Counted from the first letter of the stretch, positions 32,311 to 45,242 are shown. The stretch is DNA of 54,714 nt from Ganoderma boninense (GCA_002900995.3 PJEW03000025.1:1-54714); one strand, 5' to 3'. A program made the numbers and translations. Notes: a model not told the origin generated them from the sequence alone.

Positions 32311-35266
32311 TTAGAATCGCACCGTCCGGCGACGTGTTTGCCTCATGAAAGAAATGTCTCCATCGGCAAAAGGTCGCCCATGCCTATCCAATACGTAGAA
32401 CGCGAGTCAATACACAAAGACTGATGAGAATATGGGCACGAACACGCACTTCGTTTCCATGTGGTACGCGACTGCGTGGACCGAGTTCGGCATGCTCAGC
32501 GTCTCAGCGTTCCCGCCCGTCGACTCGGGGAGCGTCTTGCAGACGGCACAAACGATGGACCAGTCTTCAGGACACGCGGATAAAACGGCCTCGATCTTGC
32601 TCTGCGTAGTGCTATCCGCGCGGCGACGGTTGAACGCGAGAGAAGTGTCAGCCCCCTTTGGCAGGTATGTGATGCAGGGGCCGAGAGAAGAGTCGTGGAT
32701 CCAGGATGGGCTGTCGCCACAGCCCCGAGCCGAAGTGTTGTGCCTGAGGGGTCAAGCACAGCACCAGGAAGAGAGTCGTCAGTGGCAGTCGCATCACGCC
32801 TGGAGAGGAGGGGACTCACGCCGAGCAGCGAGCACGGTGCGTCTCCCGATGCATCCGCACGTGTTCCACCTGACAAACAACATCCACGCACGTCAGAACT
32901 TGAACATTCTACCAGCAACCCACCCCAGAAACGCCAGAAGCGATCACACTCACGAACTCAACCCAACTAAGGTCCCCAGGCAACGGCATCCCCGGGTCCC
33001 CGCACGCGCAAAACAGCCGCCCCGTCCTGACGAGCCTCTCCAGCCTCTCCCGCCCGAGCCCCTTCTTCAAGCCCGCCTCGTCCAAGATCGCGCGCACGAC
33101 CTCCCTCCCGTCCCTCCACAGCCGCACCCTCGGCTGCTCCCCGGGCATCCCGACGCGCTTCCTCTTCCAGAACGACAGGCCCGGGTGGTGCTCGCGCCAG
33201 TGCCCGTGTATCTCGGGCCACGGCAGCGCGCGCGCGCCGCACTCCCTGCACACGAACAGCGCGTCCGGGCGCGCGAGCGTGAGCTCCACCACGTCCTCCG
33301 CGCCCGCGCCCGTGCCGAGCACCGCGCGATCGGGATCCTTCATGACCCCCGAGAGGATGCGCCACTCGTACGGGACGACCGCGGCGAGCTCGCACATCGT
33401 GTGGCGGACGAGCGGCTGGAGGAAGCCGCGCACGTTGCCGCCGACGAGGGCGTAGAACGCGTGTCTGCTGACGGGCACGCGGCCCTCGTTGTGCCACAGG
33501 AGCACGTCGAAGACGCTCCCGCCGTCGTGCCTGTTGGGCAGCGTGCGGCGGTCGAAGTCGGAGGCGTCCGCGTGGTTGTCGACCAGGTGCTGGTACGAGT
33601 CGCAGAACTCGGCGCGCCGCGCGTCGAGACAGGCGTCGCGGACGGAGTTGTCGCATGCCTCGCGGCGTTTGACCTCTTCGAAGTGCTGGTCGTGGGACAT
33701 GGCGCCGCTGGTGCGGATCAGCTCTGGAGTTTCCGACGTCAGATAACAGGTGGGTCAGTGCCACTGACAGTGCGGACTCGGGACGTGATGCATGATGCCC
33801 GGATGCTTACCTGCGCGGACGTAGATGTTTGGGTCGTAGTGCTTGTTTTTCACGATGACCTCGTCCACGTCAACGGGAGGCTGGTACGGTAACAAGTACT
33901 TTCGTTCTTGAATGTCTTTAATAACACTGGTCCTAGTATTTGAGTCTGAGATAGCTTGTTAGAACACGACAGAACTCACTCTGCCCAGTCTCTAGCCTCC
34001 TCTTCGGCGTAGGTCGGCATCCATGATGTCGCAAGCCTGCTCCACCAGAACAGATGAACGGCGTGCTACAGGACGTATCAAGTCAGGATGCAATTCTGGA
34101 ATAAAATAGAAACACTCATACTAACAACATGTCGTTGAATGATGTACTCCACCCGTTCAAGGAGTGCCGCCCGTAGTGCTTCCAGATTTGCCGGAGAAGG
34201 CGGCGGCCAGCAATAGTGCACCATCTTCTCCAGTTCTGGTAAATAGTACAAGTCCTGAGGAACATGCGACACGGGATGTAGATGATGTGCCCAGAATTTC
34301 CCTTCATCGACGACACTAGAATCTTTTCGTGCAACGTATTGAGTAGAAGATCGTGTATCCTCTTGGAGAGATAAGCGCACCATAGTCAAACGCCGGTACA
34401 AGCATCGTGATTACATCACTAACGAGGTATGGAACATTGCGTAGTAGGTCCGTGCCCGGACCCACGCTGGCACAGCGATCAGACACAGTCATGAGCTAGT
34501 CAGTAGCTTGCACTCACTATTTACCCCAACATTCATCACAAAGTCTGACCCGAAGCACGTAATCCACACAGTATGCCTTGGATTTCGCACAGGACTACGT
34601 TTCTGGTTGTCAGCAACAGCAACGAGCGGAGGGCTTGCGGTACGTACGAAGCAATGATCGTCGAAGACCAAGGCTACATACGCCGGCTCGGTCATGTCCT
34701 CTGGGCACGGAGGGAAGTCCGGAAGCGAACGCAGATTGTTCATCCACACAGAACGACTGCCTCTTGACAATAAGATGAAGCGGAACACCTTAGATGTCCG
34801 AGAGAAATTGAGGAGGTCAAGTGGGTGTAGATGAGATGCGATCTGACGGAAGACTCAATGCGAGCACACGCAAACGACGAGGAAGCTACTGACCTCAAGG
34901 AGAGCATCCAGGGGCAGGTTCGGAAACTTTGGTTGCCAACCTGGGAAGAAATGGGGAATTTTCGTCTGCTTTCTTGGCTCTGGATGAGCCTGAGGGTTCA
35001 AGGAAGATGGCGGAATGTATTGCGACGCCTGTGAGAAGACTAAATGCGCATATAGTAAGCTGTGTCCGTCGCAATACAATGCTCGAGCAGTACCTTCGAA
35101 AGTACGACGAGCACTAGGGTGATGCCCAGCTCGTGGGTTGCATATTTGGGGAAGGTTGAGATATCTGGGACACTGTTATTATTCTTCGTAGGTGGCCGCT
35201 ACTTGCTATTTTCGAAGAGATGCCTTACCGGGCCAACCTCGCGTCGACTGCGTCTGACGCATTCAT
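32311..35266 (-). CDS. F-box protein with C-terminal zinc-knuckle-like segments, paralogue A
   Basis: The exon chain on the minus strand: FPNLPLDALLE (ends 34894) then IASHLHPLDLLNFSRTSKVF (F-box, split by an intron), PDFPPCPEDMTEPAYVALVF, CFSCAKSKAYCVDYVLRVRL, LVSDVITMLVPAFDY, LHPVSHVPQDLYYLPELEKM, HAVHLFWWSRLATSWMPTYA, a long exon with AMSHDQHFEEVKRREACDNS, FVCRECGARALPWPEIHGHW (C-x2-C...H-x3-H) and LFCACGDP, then VEHVRMHRETHRARC, DSPSWIHDSSLGPCITYLPK and the end HGRPFADGDISFMRQTRR. F-box proteins recruit substrates to SCF ubiquitin ligases; the target is unknown. All core splices keep frame. The 5' exon (ATG at 35266) is a weak guess. Paralogues B and C lie downstream on plus. Confidence 0.75.
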
Positions 35267-36262
35267 ACTGCCAGAACGAGGAGGATGAAAAACAGTGCCA
35301 GAGAACAAGCTGGACGACGAGCAAGGTACGCAAAGCAGCGACGGAATCCCGGAGGACGACTCGGAACGGGAGTACACGGGGAGTTTAGGGTAGGCAAGAA
35401 AAACGCCAAAGCGCCGGCCCTAAACATTCGCGTCAGCGCCCGTCGCCCATCTGGCGGCGGGAGGCCCACGAGGGCCCACGCCTCGATGCCCTCGAGCTCA
35501 CTCCGTCCTACGCCGTCCTGAACTGCTCTCCGAGCATGTTCTTTCCACTGCGCCAATTCCCTTGGCCCAATTCTATCGCACCACCTGGACGCTAACGACA
35601 GCTCGGGAACTGTCTCGCTTCTCCCTTAACTCTGTTAACCCCGCATATTCCTTCGAGCCTGTGCAGCCAATCCCGTTTTCTGTCGCGCTACCATCCAAAT
35701 TGACCGTTCAGAACTCCCCCAACAGCGTACCCGCCTGTCTCGCATCTTTTTCCTTTCCCACAGAAGAGGTGTCCCTCGAACCACCACCGCAGGAGAAGCC
35801 TCGCGATTCTATTCTCCTCACCGTGCTGTTCTCTCACCCTCCCTGGAGAAAGTGGATGCTGATGGCATCCACGTTCAAGGCAGTCATCCTTGACAGAGTA
35901 TATTTTGCCGAATATGAATATGAGGAGTGGCTGTATGTAGAATCCGGCTCGACGGATGTCCTGGTGGACAGCGCATGGTCAAACCCTTCAACGCTTTCTT
36001 CCGAATCCCAATCAACAGTGACGCGTGCGCGTGAGAGTCGGTCACTTAGGTGAGTGGATGGCAACTGTTCCATTGGCGATCATTGAATGGGTAGGTCATG
36101 CCCTGCTTGGATGGTCCACTCGAAGCTGTGCCCGCGACATCGACGTCACATCTTTTTGGACTGCACGTTGCCCCTCACTCCTTTGAAAAGTATTTAGACG
36201 CAGTCACGCTGCCACATGGATGTAACTCCATTGTGCGCAAATGCCATCCTCTACCAACACCC
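35267..36262. other. unassigned stretch upstream of F-box gene A
   Basis: A plus-strand frame stays open at about 35562-36053 and ends at a good GTGAGT donor (36050), so an exon of an unrecognised plus-strand gene is possible. No family was recognised and no initiation context was chosen. Confidence 0.3.
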
Positions 36263-37667
36263 TCAGTTTCCTGGTTCGCTCTTGTCCCCATCGCTGTCTT
36301 CCGCGGTAGCGATATCGGCCCAGGTGGGCACAAATTTCGGATCTTTCCATACTTGAAACTCGAGGATGCCTTTCCCCAGCTGAGTCTCCCAGTCCTCTTT
36401 CTTCAGTTTGCCCTCTGCAGGAATCTCTGGGTCGTCAACCTCGTAGCGGAGCTTGTCCATAAACTCTCGGACTTGGTATCGAGACAGCATTTTTTCATCC
36501 TCCATGCTGCCTCCGTGGAAGTGCACATTCAAGCACCAATGGAAATGTGCGTCTATGAAGTACTTGAGGTATTCATCGGGCTCAGGAATGTCGATCCTTG
36601 CTGGAAGGTCAGCAGCCTTCGCTGATGGATGGAATATGCGTATCTTGAAATCATCCTGCATAGATTCACAGGTGCAACAAAATTAAGAGAGCTTCGGTTG
36701 GTACAGTATATGTGTTCTTCACCTCTACGTCGATCCCGAATGCATTCTCGAGGAATAGTTCATAGAGATCTTGCCGCATGCTGATCAAGTTGGCGACATG
36801 GCTAAAACCAGCCTCGTCCCGTTCCATATTACCAGGCCGGCATTGTAACATGGAGACCTGCGTGAGTTTTATATATGAGGTTCACATGGCTGACAACTAG
36901 ATACCAGTTCGCTTACTACAGAACATTGTGATGGAGGCAGAATCCAATTGATAATCGTTTTCGGTCCGCTGGAACCCGTAAGAGCGCACGATCCTTGGCT
37001 CTGGGGTCGAAGCTTTGCCTTTGTCATTAAATCCTTGGAAATCGGATCCAAGCACTGGAGAGTAAAAGCATTAGTCGTCGTTGTGCTCTATACCTGCAGA
37101 ATCCCCACCATTTGAACACATCCATCCTCTAACATATGTTCGTCACGTTCTGCGCGTACACGGCATCCAATGCTCGGGTAAGGGACCATTAACGTCCAAA
37201 ACACCTTCGTTGGAGATCTGTTAGGCTTTTCGCTCGTATCTGCTTCGTTTCAGACCGGTAGAATGAGGGTAGGTTCATTCGCCACTCCAGAGTCCAGACA
37301 CTAGACGCTGCGCACCTTGATTGTAGACACAATAGTCACCAGGAGGCAATACGTTCAGATCTGCCATTGGGGGGAGAGTGCTGCTTTCAACGGGGCGACA
37401 TTCGATCGGTCTGAACTGCTCATTGTATGGTTCGATCTTGACCGACTTCACGTCGAAAGTAGTTGCGGGACGCTGAATCAACTTCCGAACCCAACACTGT
37501 ATATTCTTTGCGTTCACGGGCCCGAATACGTCATTGTTGAAGCCTAGTGAGCGTTCATAGTAAAATCCATGATGTCGCGGTAGCCACAAGTTACTCACAG
37601 GCCAGAAGCTCCGTTGGCCACCAGATGAAGGTGTCTGCGTGACGTGTCCTCGCGACAGAAGTCCCAT
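36263..37667 (-). CDS. hypothetical protein with HNH-endonuclease-like C-terminal half
   Basis: Exon pieces on the minus strand: MGLLSRGHVTQTPSSGGQRS, NNDVFGPVNAKNIQCWVRKL, FDVKSVKIEPYNEQFRPIEC, LPPGDYCVYNQ, GVLDVNGPLPEHWMPCTRR, SCALTGSSGPKTIINWILPP, ANLISMRQDLYELFLENAFG, IDVE then DDFKIRIFHPSAKAADLPAR, and the end AEDSDGDKSEPGN. The CALTG...ILPP followed by NLISMRQDLYELF pattern resembles the fungal HNH_2-type layout (Cys-containing turn, then an Asn/His-region helix), but the canonical His-Asn-His is not obvious. The function is unknown and the splice between the first two pieces is not settled. It sits between the F-box paralogues without clear linkage. Confidence 0.45.
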
Positions 37668-39677
37668 GGGCTAACTCGGCAACGCGAAAGCTGGAGTCCT
37701 GGGTTTCAGGCATTTCACTGGCTAAGTTGCGTGTACGAGAGAAGAGGTCGAAAGCGAGACGATGTGCCGGAGAATTTCACCTGCAGGTCCACAGGTTCTT
37801 AGACGGATAGTGTAGTAGCTTGACTCTCGAGCGTAACGCTGAGCGTCCAGTGAGTTCACTGACATGACTGAGTTGACACGCCGTCACAGCTCACATCCCA
37901 TTTCTCCGCTGGGAGCGTACACGAGTGCTGGAGCCATTCACATCGGCCCTCAATATTCAATCGTGGTGGCCATTTCGTGGCCCCGGGGTGCCAGCTATTT
38001 TCCTGTTCAAGACTGCGGTAGCTCCACGCGCGATCTGTTGGAAAACGCCACGGCGTCGTCGAGCATCGGAGGGGCCCGGGCAGTCCGGGGTGCCCCATCT
38101 GGACCTTGGAACACCGGCTTGACAGTGGCGTGTTCCTCGGCACTGGGTACAGTCATCAACCGCCCAACGTAACGCCGAATTGAATTTTTGAGCTTTCTCC
38201 CTCATTTCTGCAGCTATTGCCATGATTCTAGTGTCAAATTGTAGCTACTGTTAATCTGAATGCATTGAAATCAATTATGTGTTGCGATTTCATGAAATGT
38301 AGGCTTGATTGTCCAAACATTCTTTTAGCGCTTAAGGAAGCTTTCCCACTTGATGTAACACCTTGGCTCAAATTCGTTGTGCAGCACTGTGTATGTCCGG
38401 GAAAAAGCTCATTATAATTATTAAAACAAGGGACATTTAGTATGCAAAGTTTCATACTATGGTGTGATGATTTGAATGAAGCATAGATGAAATATTCATA
38501 GAGAGTAGGTACATATTTCGCACAGTCAAATCTACATGGTTCTCCAATGTTTACAGCAAGATTTTGTGGGGTTGAATGAACGTTGTTGGTCCATATTTTG
38601 CACATAGTTTAGAGACAACATACGGAATATATTGCAACAAAAATCAGGGGGAAAGCTTCACTCCTTGTCGAGATATAGACAAAATGTTACACCAGATGGA
38701 GGTGTTACGTCAGCCGGTTGATGACTGTACTGAAACCGGACACGGCCCCCGGGGGCTAGCACTCGTAGATGCCTGGCGCCGATCGGAGATGGCGTTCGAC
38801 AACTGTGTTGAAATCTACCGAGTGAGAAGTCCGGACCCGACGGAATCGGGCAACATGATTCTCTATGCATCGACTTCTCTGGCTCGCAGATCTTCGTCTA
38901 ACCTTCTCTGGCCCTTGGAAACCTCGGAGCCGCTAAACAAGAGCACCTTTTCCCCGTAAGTTCTGATTCACAATGCCAGTGAAGTTAGTTACTGATGATG
39001 GGGGCCATGCAGTTGCGCCCGGCCCAGGTGCGTTTTGTCTGTTCCCGACCATGGTACTTTCAAACATACACTTCTCGCGCACTGGCATCCGCTCTGACGA
39101 TCGTTCAAAGGGCAAAGATGACTTGACCTCTGGTTGCACGCCATATCCGGTCCCCAACGTGCTGGCAGTCCAAGCTTTGGTGAGAATTAAAAGTGTCCGT
39201 GCGCATCTTTGCGTTTCCTGCTGATATCGAAGCTCAGGGGATACTGATCCCGGCAGCACTGCCAGTGGCTTTTGACACCGTTGCATGGGGTTTTTCGTCT
39301 TTGATGCACGGCCCACAGGCTAAGGCGGTCCCAATGCAAATATGTATCATCTGGTTTGTCATCTCCATGACTTATCTCCTTGTCGTCTTTTGCCATTTTA
39401 CTATTCATCCTCTAGAAGATCAGACTTGTGGAATGGTAATTCCTTTTGACGAAGTCCATGTGGGTCGGCTGGTGCCTGAAATCATTCAATGACCTCTTTC
39501 TGCTCACCTCGGGACACCGGCGACCTGTGAAGCTGAGAAGCTTGACGAACGCCGAAATCGCGAATTATTCCCAGTGATATGCCTCCAAGTAGTTTACCAC
39601 CCATCTCAATCCCGCTGAACAATCTGGAGATCTATTTGTGTCACGTCATCGTGGCAGCTAATACGCTAGACTCGCGA
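37668..39677. other. 2 kb without a recognised gene
   Basis: Short frames on plus at 38576-38959, 38973-39224 and 39193-39492 (the last with a hydrophobic stretch) do not join convincingly and match no family I know. 38220-38640 is notably AT-rich. Confidence 0.4.
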
Positions 39678-39759
39678 ACCAGTCGATCGGAACGCACGTG
39701 GACCTGCCTTTTGGGGGGAGGCGGAGTGTGAAAAGGCAGGTCGCGTTCCAACGACTGGT
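39678..39759. repeat. long imperfect inverted repeat (foldback)
   Basis: The left arm 39678-39712 and right arm 39731-39759 pair in three blocks: ACCAGTCG with CGACTGGT, GGAACGC with GCGTTCC, and GACCTGCCTTTT with AAAAGGCAGGTC, around an 18-nt G-rich loop. A 5-nt ACGTG is unpaired in the left arm. Confidence 0.7.
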
Positions 39760-39814
39760 CACACTGGGCGTGCCCTTGGCCGTACGTCCCAATATGGATC
39801 CCGTGAGAATACGT

Positions 39815-40750
39815 TGATGTGTACGGTCCGGGGAACTGCTGCGAAATACAACAGAACCAGCTAACCGGAAAAGAAGGAGGGAGTCGTCGGGTGCTCGCTA
39901 ATCGCTACGAACCAAATACCACAGAGGGCCTAAGACCAGCGGACTAGTCGGTCCAAGAGTCGCGCGCGATGCGCGACGGGCGGAAGTAGAATACGAGGGG
40001 CTCTCGGCGAGCGACGTGGAAGACGATGGCGAATACGAAAGGGACTCTCGGGCCCTGCGACGATGGACGAGCGACGATGTGCGAACGAATACGATAATGA
40101 CTCTCGGCGAGCCGGATACGATGGGCGACGAGCGATGCGATGAGCGAGCGAGGCGAGCGAAAAGTGAGAAGTCAACGGGGTGCCGAAATCTGTATTGCCA
40201 AGACTAAGAACATCATCTATATATCGGTACAGGAAGGAAACCCTAGAAACCGACGGGAAAACAACAGGAAACGAAGGGCCGGCTACAGCAACCAATCATA
40301 GAAAGGGATAGCGAAGACGAAGGAGGAAGTGGAGCGAATATGTCGACGACTTGTCACTTTGGAGCGACCGTCGCGGGGCGACCGATGAAAACTCGCGGAC
40401 GATCGAAGGGTCCCGGCCGGTCTATGAAAGGCCCTACCAATGGCGAAATACGAGCGAGCGTTCAAAGGTGTACCACGCGTATACCACGGTCGGTCCGACG
40501 CAGAAAGGGGGTCCTAACGAGCGACCCGTGGACCACACGGGACCGATACACGGAGGCGAAACACCGGATCGAACACCGAGCTTGGTGAGGTGTAGTATCG
40601 GCCCGCGGGCGAGCGACGGAGTGGGCGACAAGGCGAGCGACCGGGCGAACGAACGAAGACAGACGGAGTCGGCGAAGGCGAAAAGAGTAGGGCGTTATAT
40701 GGAACAGGAATACGGCCTATCCGAGTGGTAAACAGGCTACAAGCCCATCA
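39815..40750 (-). repeat. candidate LTR of a retrotransposon
   Basis: The segment is bounded by TGATG...CATCA short inverted ends and is rich in GAGCGA-type repeats. On the minus strand its outer start directly follows a purine-rich CAGTGGGGGGAGG (40751-40763), as a polypurine tract precedes a 3' LTR. A TATAACG lies inside, as expected of an LTR promoter. The second LTR was not found, probably because the assembly gap at 41568 interrupts the element, so this remains a candidate. Confidence 0.45.
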
Positions 40751-40763
40751 CCTCCCCCCACTG
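40751..40763 (-). other. polypurine-tract-like sequence
   Basis: Minus-strand purine run abutting the candidate LTR start TGATGGGC. Confidence 0.4.
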
Positions 40764-41567
40764 AAAATCCGAACTGTCCTCAGTTCGCGTGTGATCGTTG
40801 GAGTCGATGACGAAGAAGCGAGGTAAGCATGACGTCGGGCGATGAACGACATTTGACAGAGTTCGAGCGAACAGGGGTAGACGATCTTTCGCCTTGACCA
40901 TCATGAACACCGACGAAGAAACTCGCGACGAGATTAACAGCCTGGCGAGCATGATTCTTCCCCCGTTGATGGATCGCCTGCGGGGGGACGTGGACGAGAT
41001 TGAGGGACTCATCCAGAGGCGTCCCATCCCGGTAACCGATGTGCGAGCGCGGGCGCGGGACCTAGCCGACCGAGTGGTACGTGAATCGCGACGTAGCCCC
41101 GAGCGGCTGACCGAGACGAGATCGTTATAGTGCGCCAGAGTGATCCTTGGCGGGACGACGCGCGAGTTGGTTGCCCTAGTCGAGCGACTCCAGGGGATCC
41201 TAGACCGGGCGCCCGCTAGTGACCGACTGGGCGACGCGTTCGGTCAAACCTATACGCGCACTCGCCAGCCGATGCGCTATCGAACAGCAGTTGTCGAGCG
41301 AGCGACGGCCGACGAAACGTGTGGAAAGGCGGCGGCTCTCGAGCTTGCTTACGAGCGAGTCAACGACACTTTCGTCCATACTTCGGTTGGTTTCAAGATC
41401 CAACACTTGGTGGAAGCGGCCCGCGCTTCGTACTATTCGGCGTGTAACGCTGTGGACAGGTGCGCGGTGACGGGCGACACCAGAGAGGTATCGGCCTCGG
41501 ACTCCCTGCGAGAGGAACAGCGCGCAGAGGAACATAGCGAATTGCAGGCGCAGATCGCGCGCGAGCA
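40764..41567. other. internal region of an LTR-like element, unassigned
   Basis: Two plus-strand frames (40894-41130; 41140 into the gap) encode charged, Arg/Glu-rich helical sequence, and minus-strand frames are also open. No gag, protease, reverse transcriptase or integrase motif was recognised. Base composition (GCGA/GAGC-rich) is unlike neighbouring genes but like the adjacent LTR. Confidence 0.35.
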
Positions 41568-41667
41568 NNNNNNNNNNNNNNNNNNNNNNNNNNNNNNNNN
41601 NNNNNNNNNNNNNNNNNNNNNNNNNNNNNNNNNNNNNNNNNNNNNNNNNNNNNNNNNNNNNNNNNNN
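41568..41667. other. assembly gap (100 N)
   Basis: Exactly 100 unknown bases, the usual placeholder for a gap of unknown size, inside repeat-like sequence. Confidence 0.95.
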
Positions 41668-41835
41668 ATCGTATAGGATGGAAGAGCGGCAGATTGAAAT
41701 GCTCCCGGAACCCGTAGAGCAACGACTGGACAAGTGAGTACGTGCTACGTTTCGACCGCCGCACATGCTGACTGTCGAGCTCTGGCACGCGCAGGTGGAG
41801 CCTTGCTGGGAGAAATAGAAATCAGGGCGCCGGGG

Positions 41836-44695
41836 ATGCATGCAGGAATGCTCGGGACATTCAAGCAGGTGAGCTGCGTTTCAGGATTCCCAATTTCAGG
41901 CTCTGAGCGAACCACAGAATTCTTGGCAGCCACCCGATTGCCGTGCCTATCGTCGCGTCCCTTGGCCAATACTACCAGCCCTTCACTCCCACTGCAACGC
42001 CTTCATGAAGCAACAGCCCTCCCCATTCGATTCATACGCAATGCTATCAGATACCCCCATCTACCCCTCGACATCGTTCTCGAGGTATGTGCACAGATCG
42101 TAACTGTTCCTGCATACATTTAACTCGGGCCGCTTCAGGTCGCGACCTACGTTTGTCCTTTAGACCTCATCCACCTTGCACAAACTTCGAAGCAGCTTCG
42201 TCAACTGTTCATGTCCAAGACCAATCGTATGATATGGAAGAGAGCTCTCAGTGACGTCCCCGAGCTTCCTCCTTGTCCAGGCGACATGTGCGAGCCGTTG
42301 TATGCGGCACTCGTGTTTGGAACATACTGCTTTGTAAGTCTATATCAATGCTTATTCCACTCCCTATGAGTTCTTACGCCAGCTTATAGGGATGCGGCGC
42401 TGAAGATGCCTTTTGGGTAGACTATGCCCTCCGCCTCCGCATGTGCGAGGCATGCTACAAAACAAAGTCAGTACATTGCTAGTCATAAGAGCCTTTGCTC
42501 ATTTTTCTCTCGTTGCCAGTGTCGTTGAAGGCACCGAGATGCTCGCGTCCCTGCCGCAAGATTTCCGCCGAATTGTCAACGATGTCCTCCTCATGCTCGT
42601 CCCCTCTGCTAACATCTTCAGTTGGTGTCTCTTCGTTCCTTCTGGCTAAGTTGCACTAACATCTGTATATTCGCAGACTTCGACAATCTAGACGCGTCCT
42701 TTGACAGGATCAACCCCCTCTATCATCTCCAGGAAGACTTCTACTTCAAGCCCCAGCTGGAGGCGATGCTCGCTCTCATCTGGCCTGTCCCTGCATCCAA
42801 AGATGTCTCAGAGCTCAAGGAGCTTATCAGAATCCGTGCCAACTACGTCATGATGAGGCAGATGGTAAGTACATCCGCCTCGAACTCACGTTGGTCAATT
42901 CTCAGCTTGGTCCATAGCACGCCGTCCTCATTCACGCATGGGATAACCTTTGTGCTGCACCTACCAGCGAGTCCGACTTCTTTTGGTGAGCCCCCTACAT
43001 TGTTTTTGTCCGCCATGTAGTCTGACAAATTGCAGCATTAAGAAGCTATATCGCGATATAGAGTATATGCAGGTCATCCATTGCGACTGGGACGAAGTCT
43101 GTGCCCCCGAAAACCCAGTCTTCGCCGGATACCTCAGCGGCAAGGCTTCCAAAGGCACGTCCATACACTAGCGCCTCCTAATGAACGCCCTCTCACTCCC
43201 CCCTCAGAAGACAGTCCCGCACGCCTCTACAGCGACCCCCCAAAGCCACGCGCCCAGCTGGCCGCGGAGTTTAGCACGCTCGCCCAACGCGACCTCCTCG
43301 CCCACCAGGCCCGCGTCCGCGCGCGCCGCGCGCAGATCGAGGAATGGTACCAGGCGGTCGTGGTGCAGCACCCGTACCTCGCGCGCGCACGCGCGGAGCT
43401 CCCGAACGCGCACGACACGGAGAGGCTGTGGGAGCCGCTGGTGTGCGGCGCGGACGGCGACGCGCGCGAGCCGCTCGATGGCGACGTGGCGCTGGACGGG
43501 CTGTTCGTCAGGGGGTTCGTCGTCACCCCGCTCATCATGTACCAGCGCCGGCTCGTGCGCTGCCTCGCGGCCGAGTTCGAGGCGTATGAGCGCCGCGGCG
43601 CCGCGCTGAGGCTCAAGCTGAAGGGCGGGCGCTGCAGCAGCAGCAGCAACAGCAAGAACAACGGCAACAGGAACGGCAGCGGCAACTTGAACTCGAACTG
43701 GGGGGCGGGGGGCGCGGAGCACGGGCTGTGGGCGATGCAGTGGGAGGTGGACCCGCTGGAGCTGCTCGCGCGCCCGGCGGCGCTGTTCGCGTGCAGGGAG
43801 TGCGGGGCGACGCCGTACGCGTTCCCCGCGATCAACGTGCACTGGCGGGAGGCGCACCCGGACAAGTCGGCGTGGGTGCGCCCCGGCACCGGGTTTGGGA
43901 GCGCGGGGGAGTACGGCGCGGAGGTGTGGGAGGAGGGCGCGGAGGTCGCGGAGAAGATCGTCGGGGTGCTGGTGAAGAAGGGCTTGCACGAGGGCGAGCG
44001 GGACAGGGAGGCTCTGGACGAGCTTGTCGAGGAGGGACGGGTGTTTTGCGCGTGTGGGGACCCGACGATGGCGAGGCCTGACTCGGGGGAGGAGCTGAGC
44101 TGGGAGACTCTGGTAAGTGCGAGACGGGCCGTCGTTGGCTTTCAGAACGGTTCATCTGACCGTCGTGTTAAAGGTGGACCACGTCTTCAGCCATCTGAAC
44201 GATAACATGCTGCGAATGAAAACGAGCCCGCCGTACGTGACTCGATTTATCCTCCTGGCCCTGCCACATCTTCTGATATGATACTTTTCAGCGGCTCAAA
44301 TGGCACAGGGCCAGTCTGGCTGGACGACCACGACCTCGCCTCGTGTATCAAGTACCTCCCCGAAGATGCAGACACATGGGTTGCAAACGAGCGCGTCGCT
44401 GCCGATGAAGCCACTCGCGGCCGCATCGATGCGCTCCTTCGACAGTGTCCGGAGACGTCGGCACCGGCATGCCGTCTTTGCGACCTGCTCACGCCGGATA
44501 GCAGGAAGGACGGTTCGCTCTTCCTGACGGCCAGCGCGGATGTGATCGTTTACCATATGCAGGCCAAGTGAGTGGGGTTGACGTGTATGGTGCAGAAGGG
44601 TCTGATGCTGACCGCTCGACTTTTCTAGGCATGGGAACCAGTTCGAAGAGGCGGACGTTATCTTCTGGGACAAGTCTGTCTTCGACACGGCATAG
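41836..44695 (+). CDS. F-box protein with C-terminal zinc-knuckle-like segments, paralogue B
   Basis: Same architecture as paralogue A: YPHLPLDIVLE|VATYVCPLDLIHLAQTSKQL (F-box), PELPPCPGDMCEPLYAALVF, GCGAEDAFWVDYALRLRMCE, FRRIVNDVLLMLVPSANIF, DRINPLYHLQEDFYFKPQLE, HAVLIHAWDNL, a long exon (43200-44113) with KPRAQLAAEFSTLAQRDLLA, ALFACRECGATPYAFPAINV (C-x2-C then H-x3-H) and VFCACGDP, then VDHVFSHLNDNMLRMKTSP, ASCIKYLPEDADTWVANERV and the end FWDKSVFDTA. An Asn/Ser/Gly-rich low-complexity insert (about 43640-43710) is unique to B. The long exon is very GC-rich at third positions. The start (41836) is uncertain; the first exon lies close to the assembly gap. Confidence 0.75.
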
Positions 44696-45242
44696 TGGAT
44701 CAGCCTGTGTCCCTCGCATGATCAGGGGGCGAGACGCAGCCCCTCACCAGTTGAGGCCATTCCGCTTCTTCCTGAGCGTTACCAGCTTCTGTTGCAGATC
44801 CTGCGGTCGGGCGACGATCACACCGCATGAACAAGGACAAGGAGCCTGAGGGGGATGGGAGGGGGGGGGGAATGCGAGGGGGTACACTGGCACGTTGCCT
44901 TGCACTCGGAGTCCCGCCCAAACTTTTTGGCCCAAATTATTGTCGATAAAGCTTGTAGATACTTTGATTAGTGCAGTGCCCCACCGTGACTGTGCGACTT
45001 GCTCAGAGTAGCACTTTCTCGATGTTTGTATCGTTTTCAATGACGACGAGACCCATCAAGTGTCCATGTACCAATAATTCGGAGACACGGTAAGGCGCTA
45101 ATATTAATGCCAACGCGAAATTGCCTGCCCTAAACTGACGTGTCAGAGCGCCCGCAACGACTGCCGAGCGATGCCAGCAGCCAGCGCTCTGACCATCCAT
45201 TACTGCCACGATCAGGCTACACCACCTTTCTCCAATACTACG
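44696..45242. other. intergenic between F-box paralogues B and C
   Basis: 3' flank of B and promoter region of C, with a G-rich run at about 44850-44870. No gene seen. Confidence 0.5.

Noticed and set aside
35263..35556. minus-strand frame as first exon of F-box gene A
   Set aside because: It ends in a stop before any donor that keeps the F-box frame, and the sequence is not family-like.
40903..41567. gag gene on the plus strand
   Set aside because: The frames are open and helical but lack a zinc knuckle or any gag signature, and the polypurine tract indicates the opposite orientation.
43181..43989. several long alternative frames inside F-box B
   Set aside because: High GC at third positions leaves all frames open; only the frame matching paralogues A and C is real.
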